From: Clostridiales bacterium
GTDB lineage: Bacteria; Bacillota; Clostridia; Oscillospirales; Oscillospiraceae
Reading direction: 5' to 3'
DNA: 64,000 nucleotides
Assembly: GCA_004558025.1 (NCBI GenBank)
Contig: SFEG01000001.1
Location: 167,181-231,180, forward strand
Numbering within the stretch: the first letter of the stretch is position 1; every line of letters begins with the position of its first letter. The translations under genes and the position numbers were made by a program. Of the stretch, positions 43,159 to 51,858 are shown one piece after another. Below the pieces are notes generated by a model that saw nothing but the letters and a program-made list of their open reading frames with translations, was not told where the DNA came from and searched no databases.

Positions 43159-44541
43159 TCATGTCTCATAATCGTCGGCCAGAAGATGCTCGCCTATCTT
43201 GTAGACATTTCCCGCGCCGACAGTGAGGATAAGGTCGCCCGGCTGCGCCGTTTTGCGCAGATCATGCTCGATCTCCTCAAAGGTTTTGAAAAACTTTGCG
43301 CCGTCTATCTTCTCCGCAAGGTCTGCCGAGGAGATACCGAGAATATTCTTTTCACGAGCGGCAAATATCTCCGCAAGGTATACTATATCCGGGCGGCGGA
43401 GCTGACGCACGAAGTCGTGAAACAGCGCCATCGTGCGCGTATAGGTGTGCGGCTGGAAAACGACGATGGTGCGCTTATAGCCCAAGGCCTCCACCGCGTC
43501 GAGCAGAGCTTTGAGCTCGCCCGGATGGTGGGCATAGTCGTCATAAACGTCCGCACCGTTGAATTTTCCCTTGAATTCAAATCTTCTGCCCGCCCCGGAA
43601 AAACCGGCAAGACCGTATTTTATAGCGGTGGGCTTTATGCCGAGGCATATGCAGGCTGCCGCCGCGGCGAGCGCGTTTTTGAGGTTATGCACACCGGGAA
43701 CATGGATGCTGACCGTATCGAACAGCTTTCCCTTGTACATTATATCAAACTTCGTCAGTGAGCCTATGCGAACCACGTTCTTTGCGTAGACGTCTGCTTT
43801 TGCCGTAAGTCCGAAGGTCACTATATTGCGGTCAAGGCCCTTTACGGCATCCATGGTATTTTCGTCATCGTGATTGACAACAACACAGCCGTTCTCGGGG
43901 ACACGGCTTGCAAACTCGCGGAAGCTTTTTTTGATATCCTCAATGCCGGAGAAGAAATCGAGGTGATCCTCCTCGATATTCAGTATCACGGCCACTGTCG
44001 GGTAAAAGGACAGAAACGAGTTATAGTACTCACACGACTCCATGACTATCGTATCGCCCGCACCGACCCTGTGCCCGGCCTTCAAAAGCGGCAGAGTGCC
44101 GCCTATCATGACTGTCGGGTCCTTTTCGGCCGCCATGAGGATATGCGTGCACATCGAGGTCGTTGTCGTTTTTCCGTGCGTTCCCGATATGCACAGGGCG
44201 TTTTTATATCCCTTCATGATAGCGCCCCAGGCCTGGGTGCGCTCGAAAACGGGAATGCCCATCTCATGTGCCCGCACTATCTCGGGATTATCGTCATGGG
44301 CAGCGGCCGTGCGCACCACGAAGTCAATGTTGTTTGTTATATTGGCTGCGTCATGACCTATGGATATTTCTATCCCCTTTTCACGCAGGTGCGAGGTTCG
44401 CTCGCTCTCCGCGATATCCGAGCCGCTTATGATAAGTCCCGCGTCCGAAAGCACCTCGGCCAGCGGCGACATCGAAACCCCGCCTATGCCGATGAGGTGG
44501 CCTCTTTTTCCGCATATTAAATATTCACTGAAATCAGGCAT
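43159..44541 (-). CDS. murC: UDP-N-acetylmuramate--L-alanine ligase
   Basis: Adds the first amino acid of the peptidoglycan stem peptide. 460 aa from the ATG at 44541, which has GGAG 5 nt upstream; a GTG at 44556 is less likely. HLIGIGGVSMSPLAEVL near 15 binds UDP, GTHGKTTTTSMCTHIL near 118 is the ATP loop, ESCEYYNSFL near 168 and LNIEEDHLDFFSG near 186 are the Mur-family catalytic segments, and DDYAHHPGELKALL near 332 is the C-domain motif. It shares a regulatory region with the divergent cca. Confidence 0.97.
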   Translation of the reverse strand: MPDFSEYLICGKRGHLIGIGGVSMSPLAEVLSDAGLIISGSDIAESERTSHLREKGIEISIGHDAANITNNIDFVVRTAAAHDDNPEIVRAHEMGIPVFERTQAWGAIMKGYKNALCISGTHGKTTTTSMCTHILMAAEKDPTVMIGGTLPLLKAGHRVGAGDTIVMESCEYYNSFLSFYPTVAVILNIEEDHLDFFSGIEDIKKSFREFASRVPENGCVVVNHDDENTMDAVKGLDRNIVTFGLTAKADVYAKNVVRIGSLTKFDIMYKGKLFDTVSIHVPGVHNLKNALAAAAACICLGIKPTAIKYGLAGFSGAGRRFEFKGKFNGADVYDDYAHHPGELKALLDAVEALGYKRTIVVFQPHTYTRTMALFHDFVRQLRRPDIVYLAEIFAAREKNILGISSADLAEKIDGAKFFKTFEEIEHDLRKTAQPGDLILTVGAGNVYKIGEHLLADDYET

Positions 44542-44617
44542 AAATTCTCCAATCACGCTTTATGATATCAATTTTATAATTAACAATTTGATGTTGATGT
44601 TACATTTAGCAAATGTT

Positions 44618-44646
44618 ATTATAATACTGTGAAGTCAACTTGACAA
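44618..44646 (-). promoter_or_regulatory. murC: Sigma-A promoter of murC
   Basis: Minus strand: TTGTCA (44646-44641), 17 bp, TATAAT (44623-44618). Its -35 lies on the same bases as the -35 of the divergent cca promoter. A small hairpin ACATTT/AAATGT (44602-44616) is just downstream. Confidence 0.6.
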
Positions 44647-44667
44647 GAATTAAAATCTTTGTACATA
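44640..44667 (+). promoter_or_regulatory. cca: Sigma-A promoter of cca
   Basis: TTGACA (44640-44645), 16 bp, TACATA (44662-44667). The start would fall about at the AGGAG that precedes the ATG at 44684, so the leader would be very short. Confidence 0.5.
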
Positions 44668-44683
44668 CAGGAGCCTAAACATC

Positions 44684-45877
44684 ATGCCCCAAATCACCCC
44701 TCCCAAATATGTAAGGCAAATATTATTTGGTCTGCAGGCTCGCGGGCATCTTGCCTACCTTGTCGGCGGCTGCGTGCGCGACGTTATCATGGAGCTCACC
44801 CCACAGGACTGGGATATCTGCACGAGCGCCCTGCCCGAGGAGGTAATGGAGCTCTTCCCCGGATCACGGCCTACAGGCTTGCAGCACGGAACGGTCACCG
44901 TTATTATCGGCAGCAAAAGCGCCGAGGTCACTACTTTCCGCACCGAGGGCGACTACCGCGATCACCGCAGACCCGATTCCGTTACCTTCGTTTCGGATCT
45001 CATAACAGACCTTGGCCGGCGCGATTTTACCATGAACGCTATCGCCCTCTCGGCCGACGGTATGCTGGCAGATCCCTTTGACGGAGTCAGCGATATCGAA
45101 AAGCGCTGCATCCGCTGCGTCGGCAATCCGAAGGTTAGATTTACGGAAGACGCCCTGCGTATGTTCCGTGCTCTGCGCTTTTCCGCGCGGCTCGGCTTTA
45201 CCATTGAATATGATACGCTCAGCGCGATCGAAGAGTGCGCGTCTCTCGCCTCGGAGCTTGCCCCCGAAAGAGTGCGCGACGAGGTCGAAAAGATACTCCT
45301 GACAGCGCATCCCGAAACTATGAGCGCCGCAATCAGCTTTGGGCTCATGAAAAACTATATCAGCGGCGCAGGCTGGAAAATGCCGAACTTTGCCGATATC
45401 GCCAATATGCCGCGCAAGCCGCTTTCGCGTTGGGTCGCATTCAGTATCATGCTTCGCAAATACGGTTATATTCCCTCGGCGAGCGATTTTCTGACGCAGC
45501 TGAGGCTCGACGGGCGAACGATACGCTGCTGCGCGGATGCCGAGGTGCTTTTGAGCCAGGAGCCGCCGACCGACAGTCTCGGCTGGAAGAAGATGCTCAA
45601 CCGATACGGGGTCGACACCGTGACCTGCGCTGTGCAGGCGTATTCGGTCATAATTGGCATCGACTGCGAGAAAGAGCTCAGAGCCGTGCTCAAAAGCGGC
45701 GAATGCTTCTCGCTTAAGCATCTTGCCGTGACGGGCGACGATCTTCTGTCCTTGGGTCTTAAAGGCCCGGAGCTCGGCGAAATGCTGAGATTTCTGCTCG
45801 ACTATGTTATGGAATATCCCGATAATAATAAACGTGAAATTCTGCTCGAGCTTGCAAAATATTCGGAGGAAAGCTGA
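44684..45877 (+). CDS. cca: CCA tRNA nucleotidyltransferase
   Basis: Builds or repairs the 3' CCA of tRNAs. 397 aa, poly(A)-polymerase-like class II family. YLVGGCVRDVIMELTPQDWDI (start about residue 25) holds the Gly-Gly and the catalytic DWD pair, TTFRTEGDYRDHRRP near 87, RRDFTMNAIA near 112 and RFTEDALRMFRALRFSARLGF near 151 (positions only) are the standard blocks. The C-terminus is a helical tRNA-binding part. The UDG gene overlaps its stop by one base (TGATG). Confidence 0.95.
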   Translation: MPQITPPKYVRQILFGLQARGHLAYLVGGCVRDVIMELTPQDWDICTSALPEEVMELFPGSRPTGLQHGTVTVIIGSKSAEVTTFRTEGDYRDHRRPDSVTFVSDLITDLGRRDFTMNAIALSADGMLADPFDGVSDIEKRCIRCVGNPKVRFTEDALRMFRALRFSARLGFTIEYDTLSAIEECASLASELAPERVRDEVEKILLTAHPETMSAAISFGLMKNYISGAGWKMPNFADIANMPRKPLSRWVAFSIMLRKYGYIPSASDFLTQLRLDGRTIRCCADAEVLLSQEPPTDSLGWKKMLNRYGVDTVTCAVQAYSVIIGIDCEKELRAVLKSGECFSLKHLAVTGDDLLSLGLKGPELGEMLRFLLDYVMEYPDNNKREILLELAKYSEES

Positions 45878-46449
45878 TGAACATGGCAATTGAGGAGCTA
45901 AACGCCAAATGTCTCGGCTGCGAGGCCTGTCCTCTCGGCAAAACGCGAACAAAGCTCGTTTTCGGCGACGGTAATCCCGATACAAACGTCATGTTCGTCG
46001 GCGAAGGCCCGGGCGAGCAGGAGGATCTTCTGGGTGTTCCGTTTGTCGGCCGTGCCGGGCGGCTGCTCGACGATATGCTGAAGATGATCGATCTTGACCG
46101 AAGCCGAGTATATATCGCAAACATCGTAAAATGCCGCCCGCCGCACAACCGCGATCCTCAGCCAGAGGAGCGCGAGGCATGCTCGCCGTGGCTCAGGCAG
46201 CAGATAGATATCGTCGATCCCAAGATCATAATATGTCTCGGCCGCATCGCCGCCACCTCGCTGATAAGCGAGGATTTTCGCATAACGCGTCAGCACGGGC
46301 AGTGGTTCGATGTTGACGGCAGGCGCTGCCTTGCTATTTACCACCCCTCCGCCCTGCTGCGCGATGTTACAAAGCGGCCGGACACATTCACCGACCTCAG
46401 AGAAATACGAAGCGAGATACGCATGCTCTGCCCGGAGGTGTATGAATGA
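45877..46449 (+). CDS. Family 4 (type IV) uracil-DNA glycosylase with Fe-S cluster
   Basis: Removes uracil from DNA. 190 aa. The N-terminal CLGCEACPLG (residues 12-21) supplies cluster cysteines. FVGEGPGEQEDLLGVPFVGRAG near 41-62 is the uracil-binding motif, ANIVKCRPPHNRDP near 84 has a further cysteine, and IYHPSALLR near 153 is the C-terminal active-site loop. The cca stop shares one base with its ATG, and the GNAT start overlaps its stop (ATGA). Confidence 0.93.
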   Translation: MNMAIEELNAKCLGCEACPLGKTRTKLVFGDGNPDTNVMFVGEGPGEQEDLLGVPFVGRAGRLLDDMLKMIDLDRSRVYIANIVKCRPPHNRDPQPEEREACSPWLRQQIDIVDPKIIICLGRIAATSLISEDFRITRQHGQWFDVDGRRCLAIYHPSALLRDVTKRPDTFTDLREIRSEIRMLCPEVYE

Positions 46450-47249
46450 TATACGATATCCGCGAATACGCAAAGGACGATATCGGCGCAATGAAATCTC
46501 TGTGGTGCCTTACCTTCGGCGATCCGCCGGAGCTGGTGGACTGCTTTTTTGAGCTTTTGCCCTCGATGGGCACGGGCTTTGTCGCTGAGCTTGACGGCGA
46601 GGTTTTCGGAGCGGCATATGTGCTGGACGCGTTTTTGCATCTGCCTGACAGCTCGACAAAGAAGCTCTCTTATATCTATGCTGTCGCCGTCGATGACAGC
46701 GCCCGCGGTCAGGGCATCGGTGCGGAGCTTACGCGGGCGTGTATGCGCAATGCCTGGGAATACTCTGCCGATATCTGCTGCACGCTTCCCGCCGAGGCCT
46801 CTCTTTACGACTGGTACGAAAGCCGATGCGGGCTTGCCGCCGCGAGCTTTTGCAGCTACGAGACCGTTGAGGCAGGTGCGGAGATAAGCGGTATAAAAAG
46901 ACTCAGCGCCGACGAATACGGCTTTCTGCGCGAGGACATGCTCAGGGGCAAAGCTCATGTCGGCTTTTATTACGGTTATCTGCGCTTTCAGGAGGAGATA
47001 TTCACTTCCTACTGCGGCGGATTTTTTGAGTATAAGGGCGCGATCGCCTGCGGTTATGTTGAAGACGAGACGCTGTATGTCAAGGAATACCTCGGCGACG
47101 AACCTGAATTTATCCCTTCGCTGTGCGCCGCTCTCGGCGCGAAAAGCGCCGTTATCAGACGTGCTTCGAGCACCGGCGAGCGCTATATAGCAGCGTATCA
47201 AAAGGCAGATTTCCCGCCCGATACCGTGTGGAATTTGACATTGGACTAA
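46446..47249 (+). CDS. GNAT-family N-acetyltransferase
   Basis: 267 aa. An acetyltransferase fold occupies the first 130 residues, with IYAVAVDDSARGQGIGAELTR near 76-96 as the acetyl-CoA loop (RGQGIG). The C-terminal half has the organisation of Eis-like proteins but is not confidently assigned. The substrate is unknown. It is the last gene of the cca-UDG-GNAT operon, followed at once by two tandem hairpins. Confidence 0.82.
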   Translation: MIYDIREYAKDDIGAMKSLWCLTFGDPPELVDCFFELLPSMGTGFVAELDGEVFGAAYVLDAFLHLPDSSTKKLSYIYAVAVDDSARGQGIGAELTRACMRNAWEYSADICCTLPAEASLYDWYESRCGLAAASFCSYETVEAGAEISGIKRLSADEYGFLREDMLRGKAHVGFYYGYLRFQEEIFTSYCGGFFEYKGAIACGYVEDETLYVKEYLGDEPEFIPSLCAALGAKSAVIRRASSTGERYIAAYQKADFPPDTVWNLTLD

Positions 47250-47305
47250 GCTGACGGGAGTCGAGCACCGTCAGCTGAAAAAAGCAGCCTTTCGGCTGCT
47301 TTTTT
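47249..47305 (+). terminator. Tandem hairpins, bidirectional terminator
   Basis: First hairpin: perfect 9-bp arms at 47249-47257 and 47268-47276, starting on the last base of the GNAT stop. Second: AAAAAAGCAGCC/GGCTGCTTTTTT (47278-47289, 47294-47305) with runs of T on both strands. The second ends 2 nt before the galM stop, so it serves both convergent genes. Confidence 0.93.
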
Positions 47306-47306
47306 C

Positions 47307-48275
47307 TTATTCTACAGAGAATTTATAGCTTGTTTGTGAAGCGTATTTTTCGCCTTTTCGCAGGAGCGGCGACGGGAAGTCGGGGCGATTCGGACTGTCG
47401 GGATAATACTGCGTTTCAAGGCACAGCGCCGAGTTCTTACCGTACACCGTGCCGTTCTTTCCAAGGCGCACGCCCGTTGCGCCGCCGGCGTAAAACTGCA
47501 CCGCCGGCATGTCAGTCTCAACTGTCATCGCTATGCCGCTTTCCGTGCTGTAAAGTTCTGCGCAAGGCGTACCGTGAAGGACAAAGCAGTGATCGTAAAA
47601 GCCGTTTCTGATCTCGCGCAGGGTGCGAAAGTCAAACTCCGTGCCGGCCACCGGGCGCACCTCGCCTGTTGGGATCAGCTCGGTATCGACCGGCAGATAG
47701 TTGTCGGCATTTATCATGAGCTCATGGCCGAGGATATCACCCCTGCCGGAGAGATTGAAATAGCTGTGATTTGTGAGGTTTAAATACGTATCGGCATCGG
47801 AAACGGCCTCGTAGCATATGCCAAGCTTGTTATCGTCGGAAAACTCATAGGTCACGCGGATGTTAACTACACCCTGGAATCCGTCGCCGCCGTCGGGGTC
47901 TGTTATGCCGAGAGTCAGTCTGTTATTTTCGGCCGAGATAAGCTCAAAGCGGCGTTTGCTCAGCCCTCTCCCGCCGTGCAGCGTGTTTTTGCCCTCGTTT
48001 GCAGTTAGCTTATATACCCTGCCGTCGAGCGTGAAGGATGCGTTTGCTATGCGGTTTGCGTATCTTCCGACAAACGCGCCGAAATACCCGTCATTACTCA
48101 GATACTCCGCCGGAGTGTCGTAGCCGAGGACGACATCCGTGAGCTCTCCCCTCTTATCTGGAACAGCTATGCTCTGCACCGCCGCACCAAGGCTCAAAAT
48201 GCGCACATACGCACCCGACGCGTTTTCGATAGTAAAAATATCGTATTCGCCAAAGGCGTTTTTCCTTATCGTCAT
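47307..48275 (-). CDS. galM: Aldose 1-epimerase (galactose mutarotase)
   Basis: Interconverts alpha and beta sugars before the Leloir pathway. 322 aa, with VLGYDTPAEYLSNDGYFGAFVGRYANRIA (start near 47; positions only) and NEGKNTLHGGRGLSKR near 93. Catalytic His lies in the LTNHSYFNLSG segment near 167, and the catalytic Glu is in LCLETQYYPDSPN near 287. Monocistronic between terminator and nfnA promoter region. Nearby genes do not show a sugar operon. Confidence 0.95.
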   Translation of the reverse strand: MTIRKNAFGEYDIFTIENASGAYVRILSLGAAVQSIAVPDKRGELTDVVLGYDTPAEYLSNDGYFGAFVGRYANRIANASFTLDGRVYKLTANEGKNTLHGGRGLSKRRFELISAENNRLTLGITDPDGGDGFQGVVNIRVTYEFSDDNKLGICYEAVSDADTYLNLTNHSYFNLSGRGDILGHELMINADNYLPVDTELIPTGEVRPVAGTEFDFRTLREIRNGFYDHCFVLHGTPCAELYSTESGIAMTVETDMPAVQFYAGGATGVRLGKNGTVYGKNSALCLETQYYPDSPNRPDFPSPLLRKGEKYASQTSYKFSVE

Positions 48276-48451
48276 AGGCTCTGCCTCCTTTTTATGAGCC
48301 TATTATACGTCCGTTTTTGCGGTCGTTCAAGTCACAGCGGCTGCATTGTGGCGCAATTGAGCCGAAATATGTGCAATTTTTAGTTAAGATTTTATCACGT
48401 TTTTCAGAAAAGCATTGATTATTCAGTGTTTTTTGTCATGCAAGAAAATTT

Positions 48452-48486
48452 CGTATGTTGACAATCATACGCAATTGAATTAGAAT
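48452..48486 (+). promoter_or_regulatory. nfnAB promoter with inverted repeat around the -35
   Basis: TTGACA (48458-48463), 17 bp, TAGAAT (48481-48486). CGTATG (48452-48457) and CATACG (48466-48471) form a 6-bp inverted repeat that flanks the -35, a possible operator. The leader to the ATG at 48542 is about 50 nt, with AGAGG before the start. The rest of the 266-bp gap shows nothing else clear. Confidence 0.65.
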
Positions 48487-48541
48487 TAAAACTGTTGCAA
48501 ATGGCTTAAACGATAATTTTATAATGTAAAGAGGTAATAAG

Positions 48542-49408
48542 ATGTTTAAAGTCGTACAAAAAAGATTTCTGAACGATGCAAAGAGCATTTGCCTGTTCGA
48601 GATCGAAGCTCCGCTGGTAGCACGCCACGCTCAGGCGGGTCAGTTCGTCATCTTCCGTCTCGATGAGCAGGGAGAGCGTACTCCTGTTTCCGTCGCAGGC
48701 TACGACCGCGAAAAGGGCACCGTTACCGTTATGGTACAGGCTGCCGGCCGCACCACCAAGATGCTGCACACCGTGCAGGAAGGCGATTACATCACCGACT
48801 TCGTAGGTCCCCTCGGCAAGGCTACCGAGATGGACGGTCTGAAGAAGGTCTGCGTTGTCGGCGGAGGCGTCGGCTGCGCTATCGCCTACCCCATTGCCAA
48901 GGAAATGCACGAAAAGGGTATTGACGTTACCTTTATCGCAGGCTTCAGAAGCGCCGATATCGTCATCCTGAAGGACGAGCTCAAGGCCGCTTCCAACAAG
49001 CTCATCATGTGCACCGACGACGGCACCTATGGCGAGAAGGGCTTCACCACCCAGTATCTCCAGCAGGAGATCGAGGCCAACATCAAAGAGAATAAGCCCC
49101 AGTTTGACCGCGTTATCGCTATCGGCCCTGACATCATGATGAAGTTCCTGGCCGAGGTCACCCGCCCCTACGGCATCAAGACCATCATCTCCCTCGACCC
49201 GATCATGGTCGACGGCACCGGCATGTGCGGCGGCTGCCGCGTCATCGTCGGCGGCGAGACCAAGTTTGCCTGCGTTGACGGTCCCGACTTTGACGCGCAC
49301 GAGGTCGACTTCGACTCTCTGATAAAGCGTGCCGCTTTCTACAAAGAGGAGCAGGATGAAGCTGCAAAGCATATCTGCAATATGACCGGAGGTAAGCGTA
49401 ATGGCTAA
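48542..49408 (+). CDS. nfnA: NADH-dependent ferredoxin:NADP+ oxidoreductase small subunit (NfnA/SudB-like)
   Basis: 288 aa FAD/NAD-binding subunit that, with NfnB, couples ferredoxin and NADH to NADP+ reduction by electron bifurcation. TPVSVAGYDREKGTVTVMVQ near 43 is the FAD part, VVGGGVGCAIAYPIAKEM near 107 the NAD fold, and GTGMCGGCRVIVGG ... FACVDGPDFD near 228-250 carries Cys of the [2Fe-2S] cluster. It overlaps nfnB by 8 nt. Codons are strongly C-ending, as in highly expressed genes. An older reading would be sulfide or dihydroorotate dehydrogenase electron-transfer subunit. Confidence 0.9.
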   Translation: MFKVVQKRFLNDAKSICLFEIEAPLVARHAQAGQFVIFRLDEQGERTPVSVAGYDREKGTVTVMVQAAGRTTKMLHTVQEGDYITDFVGPLGKATEMDGLKKVCVVGGGVGCAIAYPIAKEMHEKGIDVTFIAGFRSADIVILKDELKAASNKLIMCTDDGTYGEKGFTTQYLQQEIEANIKENKPQFDRVIAIGPDIMMKFLAEVTRPYGIKTIISLDPIMVDGTGMCGGCRVIVGGETKFACVDGPDFDAHEVDFDSLIKRAAFYKEEQDEAAKHICNMTGGKRNG

Positions 49409-50792
49409 TATGAGAATGGATAAAAACCCGATGCCCGAGCAGGATCCCGTAGTCCGCACCGGCAACTTTGACGAGGTCGCTCTCGGCTACACTCCCGAGA
49501 TGGCAATGGACGAGGCAAAGCGCTGCCTCAACTGCCACAATATGCCCTGCCGCACCGGCTGCCCCGTTTCGGTACGCATCCCCGAATTCATCGCCAAGGT
49601 CGCAGAGGGCGACTTTGACGCAGCATATGAGATCATCACCTCCACCAACTCTCTGCCCGCAGTCTGCGGCCGTGTCTGCCCCCAGGAAAAGCAGTGCGAG
49701 AGCAAGTGCGTGCGCGGCATCAAGGGCGAGAGCGTCGGCATCGGCCGCCTCGAGCGTTTTGTTGCCGACTACCACATGAACAAGGAAGTCAAGGATGAGG
49801 TCAAGGCTCCCGAGTCCAACGGTCACCGTATCGCGATCGTCGGCTCCGGCCCTGCTTCCCTCACCTGCGCGGGCGATCTGCGCAAGATGGGCTATGACGT
49901 CACCATCTTCGAGGCTTTCCACAAGTCCGGCGGTGTTCTTGTTTACGGTATTCCTCAGTTCCGTCTTCCTAAGGAGATCGTTGCTGCCGAGATCGAGAAC
50001 CTCAAGGCAATGGGCGTCAAGATCATAAACAACGCCATCATCGGCAAGTCCGAGACCGTCGACGAGCTGTTCGAGGACGGCTTTGAGGCAGTGTTCATCG
50101 GCTCCGGCGCAGGTCTGCCCCAGTTCCTGCACATCCCCGGCGAGAACCTGCTCGGCGTTTACTCCGCAAACGAGCTTCTCACCCGCGTAAACCTCATGAA
50201 GGCTTACCGCGATGATTACGATACGCCTATTAAGCATTTCCACAACGTCTGCGTTGTCGGTGCAGGCAACGTCGCAATGGACGCAGCGCGCGTTTCCAAG
50301 CGTCTGGGCGCTGAGCATGTTTACATCGCTTACCGCCGCGGCAAGGATGAGCTCCCCGCCCGTAAGGAAGAGGTCGAGCACGCAGAGGCCGAGGGCATCG
50401 AGTTCAGACTGCTCAACAACCCCGTCGCCATCCATGCTGGCGAGGACGGCCACGTCACCGGCATCGAGCTTCAGAAGCAGGAGCTCGGCGAGCCCGACGA
50501 AAAGGGTCGCCGCAAGCCTGTTCCCGTTGAGGGCTCGAACTGGATTCTCGATGTTGACACCGTTGTCATCGCCATCGGCACCAGCCCCAACCCCTTGATC
50601 CGCAACACCACCAAGGGTCTCACCTTCACCCGCAAGGGCGGCATCGAGGCCGACGAGGGCGGCGCTACTGCCCGTGAAGGCGTGTTTGCAGGCGGCGACG
50701 CTGTCACCGGCGCTGCTACCGTTATCCTCGCAATGGGCGCAGGCAAGGCCGGCGCAAAGAGCATTGACGAGTACATAAAGAGCAAGAAATAA
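49401..50792 (+). CDS. nfnB: NfnB subunit (NADPH-dependent glutamate synthase small-subunit-like, GltA-type)
   Basis: 463 aa. Two [4Fe-4S] sites come from CLNCHNMPCRTGCPV near 43-57 and CGRVCPQEKQCESKCVRG near 92-109. FAD and NADPH folds follow with IVGSGPASLTCAGDL near 150 and VVGAGNVAMDAARVSKRLG near 289, and the C-terminus has GVFAGGDAVTGAATVILAMGAGK near 430. With nfnA this gives the NfnAB pair that balances NADH, NADPH and ferredoxin in fermenting anaerobes. A terminator follows. Confidence 0.93.
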   Translation: MANMRMDKNPMPEQDPVVRTGNFDEVALGYTPEMAMDEAKRCLNCHNMPCRTGCPVSVRIPEFIAKVAEGDFDAAYEIITSTNSLPAVCGRVCPQEKQCESKCVRGIKGESVGIGRLERFVADYHMNKEVKDEVKAPESNGHRIAIVGSGPASLTCAGDLRKMGYDVTIFEAFHKSGGVLVYGIPQFRLPKEIVAAEIENLKAMGVKIINNAIIGKSETVDELFEDGFEAVFIGSGAGLPQFLHIPGENLLGVYSANELLTRVNLMKAYRDDYDTPIKHFHNVCVVGAGNVAMDAARVSKRLGAEHVYIAYRRGKDELPARKEEVEHAEAEGIEFRLLNNPVAIHAGEDGHVTGIELQKQELGEPDEKGRRKPVPVEGSNWILDVDTVVIAIGTSPNPLIRNTTKGLTFTRKGGIEADEGGATAREGVFAGGDAVTGAATVILAMGAGKAGAKSIDEYIKSKK

Positions 50793-50806
50793 GCTTATAT
50801 CAATAT

Positions 50807-50843
50807 ATACGCACCGATGCAACAGCGTCGGTGCGTATTTCTA
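50807..50843 (+). terminator. Intrinsic terminator of nfnAB
   Basis: Arms 50807-50820 and 50825-50838 pair over 14 bp (one T-G pair), loop AACA, tail ATTTCT. Confidence 0.8.
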
Positions 50844-50902
50844 TGTCTGTTTGCCGACAAATTAACATGTGCTTGTCCGAATATGCTCGTGCGGCAGGAA
50901 GT

Positions 50903-50922
50903 ATTATAAAATTTTTTATAAT
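50903..50922. repeat. Perfect 20-bp AT palindrome upstream of the GntR gene
   Basis: ATTATAAAA, TT, TTTTATAAT: 9-bp arms with a 2-bp centre. It is 55 bp upstream of the likely gntR -35. It could be an operator, an upstream promoter element, or simple AT-rich sequence. Confidence 0.5.
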
Positions 50923-50977
50923 TATGCACCTGAGGTATTGCATTTTAATTTCATCTGCCGTAGAATAACGGATGTGT

Positions 50978-51006
50978 TTGAGCTCAATTTTAATTTGACA
51001 TATAGT
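50978..51006 (+). promoter_or_regulatory. Sigma-A-like promoter of the GntR gene
   Basis: TTGAGC (50978-50983), 17 bp, TATAGT (51001-51006), with a leader of about 31 nt to the TTG start at 51044. The rest of the 250-bp gap after nfnB holds the nfnB terminator and the 50903-50922 palindrome. Confidence 0.5.
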
Positions 51007-51043
51007 TTTTTGCTTTCAATTAAAAACGAAAGGATTGATCCAA

Positions 51044-51787
51044 TTGAAGCGTGACCAGTTTCAGCTTTACCTTGATGCAAATCCGAGCGCTAAGCTGCGC
51101 GATATAGTTTCGCAGATGCTTTATGACGAGATAGTTTCCCTTTGCATTGCTCCGGGAACGAAGCTTAACGTAAACAGCATCGCCTCCGCTCTCGGCATAT
51201 CCCGCACTCCCGTCGCCGAGGCTATAATGAATCTGTGCGAGCAGGGCTTTGTCGTCTCAAAGCCGGACACGAGCGGCTTCTTCGTCATCGACCTGAGCCT
51301 TAAGGATATGATAGACCTGTACGATGTCCGCGCCGCCATCGAATGCGAGGCCGCAGCTTTATGCACCGAGCGCGCAGACTCCGGCACCGTGCACGAGCTC
51401 GACAGGCTCGCCGGCGAATTTGCCGATTGCGTCATACGCAAGGACTACGACGGCATGATAGCGACAGATATGCCCTTCCACGGTCTTATCGTTGAATCCT
51501 GCGGCAATAAATACATCCAGAAGTGCTATAAAATGCTGCTGCCGAATCTTACGATGTATCAGTCCTCGATGATAAAGTTTATCAGCAACTCCGAGGATAA
51601 TCCCTGGTCGCCGAGCGTTATTTATAACCATGTTGCGGTCGTTGAGGCCATAAAAATGCACATCCCCGACCTTGCAAAGCAGGCAATGGCCGACCATGTC
51701 AAGTCAAGCCTCAACTTCACCATGTTCTCCGGCGGCGGCGCAGATCCATTCTCAACGGTGAGAAAAACCAAGCCCGGCAAAAAGTGA
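51044..51787 (+). CDS. GntR-family transcriptional regulator, FadR-type (FCD domain)
   Basis: 247 aa. An N-terminal winged helix (IAPGTKLNVNSIASALGISRTPVAEAI near 33-59; ligand-independent recognition helix SRTPVAEAI) precedes an all-helical FCD domain (about 85-220) with DLYDVRAAIECEAA near 89 and metal-type His residues in DMPFHGLI and NHVAVV. The start is TTG at 51044, with AAAGGA 9 nt upstream; a TTG at 51035 is too close to that site. FCD regulators sense small carboxylates. No target is adjacent apart from itself. Confidence 0.88.
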   Translation: MKRDQFQLYLDANPSAKLRDIVSQMLYDEIVSLCIAPGTKLNVNSIASALGISRTPVAEAIMNLCEQGFVVSKPDTSGFFVIDLSLKDMIDLYDVRAAIECEAAALCTERADSGTVHELDRLAGEFADCVIRKDYDGMIATDMPFHGLIVESCGNKYIQKCYKMLLPNLTMYQSSMIKFISNSEDNPWSPSVIYNHVAVVEAIKMHIPDLAKQAMADHVKSSLNFTMFSGGGADPFSTVRKTKPGKK

Positions 51788-51798
51788 ATTAATAATCC

Positions 51799-51846
51799 AA
51801 CGCCGCCCCCGGTCTGACCGTGAGGCGGCGTTTTCTATGTTATGTT
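51799..51846 (+). terminator. Intrinsic terminator of the GntR gene
   Basis: AACGCCGCC (51799-51807) and GGCGGCGTT (51834-51842) pair perfectly, with a small GGTC/GACC hairpin in the loop, then TTTTC. It ends 13 nt before the stop end of the minus-strand relic at 51859. Confidence 0.85.
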
Positions 51847-51858
51847 GCTATTATATAT

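Noticed and set aside
49242..50822. 526-codon open frame on the minus strand
   Set aside because: Antisense to nfnA/nfnB, caused by their biased C-ending codons. No recognised domain.
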